From Dissophora ornata (lineage: Eukaryota > Mortierellomycota > Mortierellomycetes > Mortierellales > Mortierellaceae): a stretch of 15,362 nucleotides of DNA. The position numbers and the translations under genes are program-made. This document shows, in pieces, positions 8,982 through 15,362 of this stretch. The stretch lies in NCBI GenBank assembly GCA_025201705.1, contig MU617346.1, positions 1 to 15,362 of the forward strand, given 5' to 3'. The notes under the pieces were generated by a model. It had not been told where the DNA came from, searched no databases, and saw nothing but the letters and a program-made list of their open reading frames with translations. Each line of letters begins with the position of its first letter. Position 1 is the stretch's first letter.

Positions 8982-11309
8982 ATGGAGGACATGACTCCTG
9001 CGGCCAGCGGCGACCCCAAAGGTGGTGATAGCCTGGATAATGCCCGCCTGGACCCCGCAAGCACGAACACAACATCATTATCAACCACTGGAGCTCGCCC
9101 TTCCCTGCTTGGAACTACTCCCGATAGCGCTGACAGCAATAACAATAGTACCAGCGCCGACAGTAGGAAGGCAATTGGTAACACAGCTCAACAGACCTAC
9201 AGTCCGTGGGATATGCCCCCGATCATCCAGCCCGTTGTATTAACCTCGGACACGAGGATCATCCAAGGCCTCAAGGGCTTCTCTAACCTGAATTCAACTT
9301 GGCCCCACTTCAGATCAAAACCGCACCCAACCATCTCTGTGCCTGTCACTCCAACAGCCCTCTCCAGGTCGGCATTTGACATGGCTGCACCGTCCACGCC
9401 TCCTCGGAGCTCAGCATACTCGAATGCAGAGGACTCGGATAATGCAATGTGCACGCCTACATTTGGGTCAAACTACTCGCGCCGGAACAGTGCTGTGAGT
9501 GTCATGGCTCTCGACACACCTCCACCACTTTCACTAATGGATTTAGAGTCGACATCATCGTCATCGCTGTCTGGATCAAGTTTTGGATCAGGGTCCGGCC
9601 TGGGCTTGAGCCATCATGGACACATGTCACGTCCAGCAGAGCATGGCTTTAGCGGCATAAACCACAGCTATCCATTCCCTCCGTTTGGTATGCGGCACGA
9701 TGCAACTGGCGGTCTGTCACGGCGCAGTTCAAGAGCCAATAGTGTCTCGATGGAGTCCCGCCACGTCCGGAAATACTCGGAGGACACCTGCATGAGCGAC
9801 GGTGGCAACAATTCTGGGAGTGAACGCAGCAGGCGACACTCACCTGCGGTTGTCTCGTTCGAGAGGAGCGTACGTAGATCAGCGCTGCTGGTAAGTAACC
9901 ACGTTGCCCGTTGCCCTTTGTTTCGAAACTAGCTCTGTGCTGAAAGAGGTGGCAATGTATTGATGACGATCCCTTACCTAACTTTTTGTTTTTTTTTCAT
10001 TCGACCCTAGCCTAAACCAAAGGGTCTGCTAAAAGTCTTTTCGCAGCTAGAGGTATCCCATCAGACATTGATCAAACGCGACAATGTATTCAGCAGGATG
10101 TATACTATTACTTTGCGATTTTGACGCTAACCTAGGTCCAATATCGCGACTTGTTCTCGTAGGAGGAGATCCATCATAACAAACACGAATACGACCATGA
10201 GCGAGAGACGACTCAAGTACGCAAGACAGCAGGAGAGGATTCTAGTGTTTCTTTGATGGAGACGGGCGGGGTCAGTTGGGGCATAATGTCGAAAACTGAC
10301 TGTGACATGGGAGAGTGCTCGGCAACTAACGTTTTTCTTCTCCGTCTTTATGATGACAATAGGTCACTTCGACGCGTCAAGGTCCGTCTCCTCTCCACCC
10401 ACCAGGGAACACTCAGCGGCAATCGACGTCTCGACTCAACCCGGATCAAGAACTAAGCGTAAGGCAGCTGCTTTTAGCAGGCGAAATGCTGGTTTCTGAT
10501 GTCTCTCACTCTTTGCAGCCACCAACACATGCGCTTAACCCTACCTCTATTAGGACTTTCAACAACAGCAAGAAGAGTACGACAAACTATACCAGTTGCA
10601 GCAACTGCAGCATCTCGCTCAGCTTCAACACCAGCAACAACAACAGCAGCAACAGCAACATCAACAACAGTTGCAGCAACAGCAACATCAGCAATCTCAT
10701 CAGCATCCTCTGCAAGTAACGTCGCCTATGCAAGAGACGCAAGAACTGGAAGGCTCTGCGAATTCCTCATATACAGCACACATCGCCACCATGGGCTTCA
10801 TGCCCCCATCTCCTCTTCAAGCGCCCATGGTGACTCGAGCAAAGCGCAAGTCTTCAACATGCGAGGAGCGCTTCGATCCGTACCATAGCAATCAGCTCAA
10901 ACGAAGAGCAGTTTCTCCTTCGATTGGACCCATGGTGAGCCATCGGCGGAGTCCATCAAGCTCCCCGGCGCGTCACCTAGCTGGACATTCAAGGTCCAAG
11001 ATTGCGGCCTTACCGTCACCTTCGGGCACAGGGTCATTTTTCCGACATGGCCCACTCCCGCTTGGAGGTGGGGCTATCGGCCCCACTTCAGGGCTTCACG
11101 GAGGCATTCTTGCATTGGAGAGCACGGGAGCAAGTAACGATGATATCAACCTGGGAAGTCGAGAGAGTAGTGCCAGTGGCAGCGGTAGCGGCAGTAGCAA
11201 TGGGACCAGCAACGGAGTCGGTGGTGTATCATCGAGCCTCAATCTGCAGCACACGTCGAGGTCGTTTTCCGAACTCTCGTTAGACAAGCCTAAGAGCCAT
11301 GCTCACTAG
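8982..11309 (+). CDS. Unrecognised Ser-rich, polyQ regulator-like protein
   Basis: Five exons: 8982-9890, 10011-10052, 10163-10270, 10363-10458, 10554-11309; all introns are phase 0 and the product is 636 residues. ATG 8982 has the strong context ACCATGG and an in-frame TGA 36 bases upstream. Branch-like CTAAC/CTTAAC sites precede the acceptors. I do not recognise the family. Visible: a conserved-looking block PWDMPPIIQPVVLTSD (75-90) and IIQGLKGFSNLNSTWP (93-108); Ser/Gly-rich 189-212; basophilic kinase-type sites RRNS, RRSS, RRHS, RRSA (Ser170, 249/250, 287, 300); a micro-exon encoding PKPKGLLKVFSQLE, continued by EEIHHNKHEYDHE; a Gln/His tract at about 400-440; basic clusters RAKRKSS and LKRRAVSP; S/T-P sites. 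These suggest a phosphorylated nuclear regulator, which is inference. It shares the divergent upstream region with the helicase. Exons 3 and 4 are the least certain; exon 4 was chosen because it joins NPDQELS to DFQQQQEEY in frame. Confidence 0.75.
10596..10720 (+). repeat. CAG/CAA repeat coding a Gln/His tract
   Basis: Interrupted CAG/CAA/CAT repeat inside the last exon of the Ser-rich gene, reading mainly Gln with His and some Leu. Mixed CAA and CAG codons suggest the Gln tract is kept at protein level rather than being a fresh trinucleotide expansion. Confidence 0.9.
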
Positions 11310-11850
11310 CCTGAAAGCGAGAAATCGATGGAAGCACTCCCGACTCTCAAAAATAAAATGAACACCGAGCATTCCTCCAGTCATTGATAATGAATGACCT
11401 CTCCGAGTTGCAGCGATGGGGTTTGGAGTGTTTTCCCACCTCCTTTGTGGTAGTAAAATATGCCTTCGCGAACACCGAGGGTCATTAGAAAATGACTAAA
11501 GGACAGCCATATCTGAGATCTTCCCCCTTCTTTCACATCCCCTCTTTTCCTCCTTGTCCTAGACCAGACCCCTTCCTCGCCCTCGCTACATATCGTTTCT
11601 CCCATAAGGTCCATGCACAACCATCCATTATCGAAATGATAAAGGAGAGCCCAGTCCACCTTTGAATATCCCTTCCCCAATCAACCAGGCATCTTTTTCT
11701 TTTTCTTTTGCCTCGTCTCCCTTTCTTCGTCCTCTTCTGCTCATTCACCACTCATTCATCTCTCTTCATCTCGTTTGAATCTCGATTCACTTCCTTCTGC
11801 AGCAGCTCCCAGACCCAGCACTCCACTCTAACTGTCAAAAGCACGCAAAC
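11310..11850. other. Intergenic region: 3' flank of polyQ gene and 5' region of CUE gene
   Basis: AATAAA at 11352-11357, about 43 bases after the stop of the polyQ gene, is a plausible poly(A) signal. Plus-strand 11690-11800 is strongly C/T-rich (CTTTTTCTTTTGCC and similar) directly before the CUE gene start, typical of a fungal leader. No gene recognised in between. Confidence 0.55.
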
Positions 11851-12719
11851 ATGTCCTCTGCCATCAACACCCTACTCCAATACTTTCTGATTGTCTCCGT
11901 GGCGTATCTCTATACCAAGATGCCCTGGAACAAGAAGAACAGCTCAAGCACCATGGGAGGCACCCTTGGCAAACTCCACGCCTCAGGACTGACAGACTAC
12001 TATGCAGGCGAGGTAAATACAACTCCTCCCCCTCCCAACCTATCTTTTGTCATCAACATTCCCCTTGATGTTAATTTTAATTCAACAAACACCACGGCAC
12101 ACGCGCTCACTCTTTTTTTCTTTTGTTTGCTGGGAATTCTTAGAAAAAGCGCGCCCAATTGGTAAAGAAGAAGAACCATCCCGAGAGTGCAGTTGAACAA
12201 ACCCAAAAGGGACGGACAGTAGTAGATGGCAACAGCACCATCGGCAATAAAGACGGTGCGACGAAAGAAGCTGTTATGCGAGAGTCGACCCGGGTCAAGG
12301 ATAGGTCACAGCAGCAACAGCAGAGGCGGCAGGGATCAGTAGATTCTACAGCGTCACAAAAGAAGCAGACCAAGCGATCCAGCTCAGGTTCGCCTCCTCC
12401 GCTTGCCAAGCAAAAGTCAAACGCTGCTACCAAGACAGATAAGGCTGACACAACGAAGCGGCTACAGCAGCAGCAGCAGTCAGACGCTGCTTCTTCTACA
12501 TCCAAGAGCCAGACTGCTGAAGACCCTTTACCTATCCCTGCTGAGGAGGCAGCGAAGCATCGCCGGTTCCTGTCAGAGATGTTCAAGGACGTGCCTATCT
12601 CTGAGATTGATCGAGTGATCCGATCGGCAAACTGGGATGTGGACGAGGCAGCAACTTTGTTGGCCCAGGAGGACTATACGTGGCAGTCTGTCCGTCGTCG
12701 ACGCAGTGTTCCAGGGTAA
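11851..12719 (+). CDS. Small membrane-anchored CUE-domain protein
   Basis: Exons 11851-12012 and 12144-12719 (131-bp intron, GTAAAT...TTCTTAG, phase 0) give 245 residues. Residues 5-24 are a single hydrophobic helix (INTLLQYFLIVSVAYLYTKM) at the extreme N-terminus, acting as signal anchor; then a Lys-rich and Gln/Ser-rich linker (about 55-190); then a CUE domain at about 194-230 (FLSEMFKDVP, IDRVIRSANWDVDEAATLL), a ubiquitin-binding fold. In place of the usual MFP there is MFKDVP; the closing LL is present. The layout, membrane helix then CUE, is like yeast Cue1, which recruits a ubiquitin-conjugating enzyme at the ER; that role is only an analogy. The stop TAA is embedded in a donor-like GGGTAAGG, so an extra 120-bp intron (12716-12835) and a last exon 12836-12851 adding MEVA are possible, giving 249 residues. 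Confidence 0.82.
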
Positions 12720-12918
12720 GGTTACCAGAGAGAAAACTAAGATGTCAATCCCGATAGCGCTTATTGCTCAGATTTTTTTTTCCCATTCTGAACTGACTGT
12801 TTATTTTCATTTGTCACCATCCATACACCATTTAGCATGGAAGTTGCTTGAGTGGCATAAAGGCGCTTTATAACGGACGAGCGAGTCAGGGAGCATTGAT
12901 TTGTTGATTGCCTCTCTT

Positions 12919-12963
<45 letters not shown>

Positions 12964-13053
12964 CTTGTTGTCAGCGAACTTGTGTACATTTAAAAATGAA
13001 ATACAAAAGAATTTTAAGTAGGGCTCCTTCCCCTTCGCCTTTGTGTTACACTC
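12720..13053. other. 3' flank of CUE gene, up to the decayed zone
   Basis: Contains a possible last intron and mini-exon of the CUE gene (12716-12851) and a CT microsatellite. Nothing else recognised. Confidence 0.5.
12922..12960. repeat. (CT)n microsatellite, about 19 units
   Basis: Uninterrupted CT dinucleotide run of 39 bases, preceded by an imperfect CTCTCTTTCC stretch; lies just past the CUE gene, perhaps in its 3' UTR. Confidence 0.97.
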
Positions 13054-13690
13054 TCACATGGTTCGTGGATAAATGAATGAGGAACTGTCCATAATTATCC
13101 GAATGGAAATGACTCTGTATACGACCATCTCCTCCTCCGTCTTGCCGTCCTTGAGAACGAAGCTGCGGCGTCTGGGCTTGGTTGGAGTAGCTTTGTCGTC
13201 TTTCATCTGCTGAAGAACGTTTTCTCCTCTTGGTGAGCGATCAAACCTCAGCCCCTCGACCTCAACAGCGTCAAGCTCGGCGTTGTCAGCCTTGAACTAG
13301 CTCAATACGCGGCCATCAGCCTTTCGCTGCAGCGCGAAGACGCGATATCCCCCCAGTAGGTAGTGATTGAGTCTTTCGGGACCCTATAACAGCAAAGACC
13401 TCCAACCTTCTGTGTGGACGATCTAAGACTCGATTGCGATTCACCTCCACACGTGCTTGCTAACTGTTGGCGAGAGCACCCTCGTTATTCCTCAGCTTGA
13501 GTTGAGTCCCTACAATATCGGACAGCGTCGCATCAAGGTCTGCTTGGGAAGATTCGACGTCATTCTTGGTATTCATGAGGTCCAGCTGGTGTTTCTCAGC
13601 TCAGGAGTGACAGTGGGTTCCTCCTGTACTGAATGACTCGCTCGCCATAGGAGCGCTCTATCGCCACAAAGGCAGCGAGTGAAACAAAGA
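13054..13690 (-). pseudogene. Decayed coiled-coil gene with DUF3627/KilA-C-like C-terminal part
   Basis: Three stretches in three successive minus-strand frames read as one protein in order. About 13690-13599 has YGERVIQYRR and ends in TGA at 13598-13596. About 13593-13390 is a predicted coiled coil (NTKNDVESSQADLDATL, then TQLKLRNNEGAL) followed by RLEVFAVIG, with an in-frame TAG at 13462-13460. About 13385-13054 has GYRVFALQRKADGRV, an in-frame TAG at 13299-13297, then GENVLQQMKDD and a Lys/Arg/Glu-rich end closing at TGA 13056-13054. So there are at least two frameshifts and two inner stops, and no start is visible. A coil followed by a small domain with V-F-A-x-Q-R and a late N-x-L-x-x-M-K resembles the C-terminal regions of MSV199/KilA-N type proteins common in large DNA viruses and copied in some fungal genomes. 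Coding origin is well supported; the family name is tentative. Confidence 0.62.
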
Positions 13691-14066
13691 AAAGTTACAG
13701 GGCAAGGTTGTCAAGCAGCTGAGCAGAATGACAGAATGCCCAGTTCGCGGTTCAGCGATTGAGTTTTTACTGGCTGGTTGTGGCGGCCATTGCTCAGATT
13801 ATTTTTTTTTGAATGAAATAAAGAATTAGAACGCGACAGTGCGGCAAGCTGCACGACAATTTGAGCATTGCCGAACGAAGCATGACAGCACCACATCATA
13901 CCTGCGTAATGCAAGCCATGATTCTTTATTTATTTTTGGAAAGTTCTATGAGCCCTTGCGCACGGGACATGGAGCTGGGACGATAGTTGGAAGGCTGTGG
14001 GTTACTGATTAGAAAACACACTTCAAAGTTCTGCTTTTATTCAGTAAATGGGCTTTCTGTGGGAAA
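13691..14066. other. Spacer between two decayed genes
   Basis: AT-rich patches (T/A runs at about 13799-13825 and 13923-13940). The open frame at 13711-13914 (minus) has no recognisable content. Nothing called. Confidence 0.4.
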
Positions 14067-14571
14067 TTAAACAACCCTCAGCGTGAAAGTTAAAGCTCCA
14101 TAGTCAATGTTCAGCTGGATCCAAGAAAACCGACGTCCGCAAAATGACTGCCCCGCGGAGACATATAGACTGGCAAAAGAGCTCCGTTCAAAAGAACTCG
14201 AATGAGTCTGTTGACATTGACATCTCTCTCCACACCGAGCTGTTGTAAGACTTCTCGGGAAACATAAGTCGCCGGGGATGCAGTATCCACCAGAAAGTGG
14301 ATTTGTATTGTGAGCGAAATGAAAAGGCTCCCACACGATTCCCTGAATGACATTATTCGTCGGTGGGGAGTCGGCTGCCGACAGATAGGGCACATTCAGC
14401 AGGTTTGAGATTTCTCCTCGAAGAATTTCCACATTGACATTCGTCAGAAGGATGTCGGGTGTGTTCACTGGCTCCGTTGTGTTTGTGTGAAAACTAAAAA
14501 GAAAGGGAATTCAATAATTGAAGTACGGATGACGTTCTTTTTTTTCCTTACCAGCTAAAAACCCCACTCAT
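14067..14571 (-). pseudogene. Retropepsin-like aspartic protease gene, frame-disrupted
   Basis: A short first exon 14571-14552 (ATG with in-frame TAA shortly upstream) joins through a 58-bp intron (14551-14494, GTAAGG...TTTTTAG) to an open frame 14493-14067. That frame starts sensibly (TPDILLTNVNVEILRGEI, then VIQGIVWEP). The protease core, however, lies in another minus-strand frame at about 14330-14112: FLVDTASPATYVSREVLQQL (D-T-A-S active-site type at 14287-14276), then LIRVLLNGALLPVYMSP and HFADVGFLG. After that the first frame resumes with WIQLNIDYGALTFTLRV and stop TAA. Two opposite small frameshifts, near 14290-14330 and near 14112-14122, therefore cancel out and leave a long open frame that skips the active site. 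In known retropepsins the motif is usually D-T-G/S; here Gly is Ala. The origin could be a retroelement protease or a host gene derived from one. Confidence 0.6.
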
Positions 14572-15108
14572 TGTCTTTTTTATTTAACCGATCAAGTCGA
14601 GTATAGAGGAAAAGGACAAGAGGCGAAGATAAAGGTAAGGGGGAACAGGTAGGGGTGAGGAGTGTAAAGAAAGGATAAGAGGTGAAGGCAGAGGTGAAGA
14701 ACTGAAGTGTAGTCAAGAAAGAAGGGTGATGAAGAGCGGAAGAAAATGATGAGACGAAAAAGAAGCTATTTAGCTGATCGAGCTTCTGTGATTTATTGAT
14801 CGCTTGTGCTTTTGGCACAAGACTCCAGTGTATGACCACCACTCTTCTGTCTCTTGTGCCTGAGCTCGCGCTTTGGTGTCTCGGGAGCCGTTCCCTCTTT
14901 TACCATACAATTTGTCCCAGCACCGCTGTTACATCCTCTTTCCACTTGTCTTCTCCATATCGACAATATTATCCATGAGCAGAACAGCTCGACGCTACCC
15001 CGTTGTTTGCGGAACAAAGCCGTCGTTCATTGAAAAGCGCATAGACGTTTGAAGGGGACGATATTGTGAACGAGAATCCGCGTAGACGCATTGGTCTCAG
15101 AGTCGGTG
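14572..15108. other. Upstream region of the protease-like gene
   Basis: On the minus strand 14760-14590 is almost pure pyrimidine with few breaks, directly before ATG 14571, like the leader of an expressed fungal gene. Beyond it, at about 14793-15017, an open frame has basic residues but no motif I recognise. Short runs in other minus frames also look codon-like; nothing firm enough to call. Confidence 0.4.
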
Positions 15109-15342
15109 TCACACAATTTGTGCGCGTGGACCTGAATTTCCTTTTTCGACCGCTCTGTGTAGTAACCCGCCGCTTGCTAATAATATTCTTTCATGGAGAT
15201 CCTCCATCGTGTCCCGTCCATTGAGGCGTTCGAGCAAGCCTGTACAATATCCCGACACCGACAGCTCTCTATCCGAGGACATGGCTAAGCATTCCATGTA
15301 AGATGACCGCTGGAATTCTGGGGAATGAAGAAGAGACAACAT
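15010..15342 (-). other. Unrecognised open stretch, possible gene remnant
   Basis: A minus-strand frame is open from 15342 to 15109 (77 codons, including DTMEDLHERILLASGGLLHR). A second minus frame is open over about 15180-15025 with ERSKKEIQVHAHKLCDT. Both read like ordinary protein and overlap, suggesting a disrupted gene or an exon edge. No family recognised. A CCCCAG acceptor-like site lies at the start of the first frame, so it might be an exon of a gene continuing past the right edge. Confidence 0.25.
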
Positions 15343-15349
15343 GAATTCT

Positions 15350-15362
15350 CTTTTTTTTTTTT
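15350..15362. repeat. Poly(T) run at the window edge
   Basis: At least twelve T up to the last base; it may continue outside. On the minus strand it is an A run. Confidence 0.85.

Noticed and set aside
10053..10160. Continuation of exon 2 of the polyQ gene past 10052
   Set aside because: The frame hits TGA after 23 more codons, while splicing at GAG-GTATCC joins smoothly to EEIHHNKHEYDHE.
12140..12586. 148-codon minus-strand open frame rich in Cys and Ser
   Set aside because: Complement of the Gln/Ser/Lys-coding CUE gene exon; the Cys runs come from CAG repeats read backwards.
14067..14468. Programmed ribosomal frameshift to explain the out-of-frame protease
   Set aside because: It would need two shifts in opposite directions within about 200 bases; no clear slippery site was seen. 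Indels are simpler.
14555..14842. 95-codon minus-strand open frame rich in Phe, Ser, Leu and Pro
   Set aside because: It reads through the pyrimidine-rich leader of the protease-like gene; composition explains it.
1..15362. CRISPR arrays, tRNA, rRNA, bacterial operon signals
   Set aside because: No spaced direct repeats or cloverleaf were recognised by eye, and the genes are spliced eukaryotic ones.

Overview
The window looks like nuclear DNA of a filamentous fungus, most likely an early-diverging one of the Mortierella type (Mortierellomycota/Mucoromycota). The grounds are split genes with short GT-AG introns (58 to 131 bp), CTAAC/CTTAAC-like branch sites, pyrimidine-rich tracts before start codons, and a chitin-remodelling wall enzyme. 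The lineage is an inference from gene content and style; no rRNA or other marker is present.

Layout. (1) 1-760, minus: first exon of an endoglycoceramidase-related GH5 glycosidase that runs off the left edge. (2) 1952-3730, minus: a five-exon CRH-type chitin-glucan transglycosylase with signal peptide, CBM18, GH16 and a C-terminal membrane anchor. (3) 4701-6157, minus: COQ2, the mitochondrial polyprenyltransferase of ubiquinone synthesis, in three exons. (4) 6341-8553, minus: a DDX59-like DEAD-box helicase with an N-terminal HIT-type zinc finger, in two exons. (5) 8982-11309, plus: an unrecognised Ser-rich, polyQ protein in five exons, divergent from the helicase across 428 bp. (6) 11851-12719 (or 12851), plus: a small protein with an N-terminal membrane segment and a C-terminal CUE domain. 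I placed the splice sites by joining reading frames at consensus sites; every one gives a continuous frame.

Right-hand part (about 13.05 kb to the end): the style changes. There are no clean long genes, only decayed minus-strand coding material. One is a broken coiled-coil gene whose C-terminal part resembles DUF3627/KilA-C-like regions. The second is a retropepsin-like gene that keeps its start codon and one intron, but whose protease core lies in a different frame from its two ends. The third is an unrecognised open stretch near the right edge. This reads as an accessory zone next to a conserved housekeeping block.

The intact genes serve separate jobs (sphingolipid or sterol glucoside turnover, wall crosslinking, ubiquinone, RNA remodelling, ubiquitin binding); I see no operon-like pathway. 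I did not find a clear new multi-gene system. The best leads are the decayed pair at 13.05-14.57 kb, the unrecognised regulator-like polyQ protein with repeated R-R-x-S sites, and the helicase with altered motifs II and VI.
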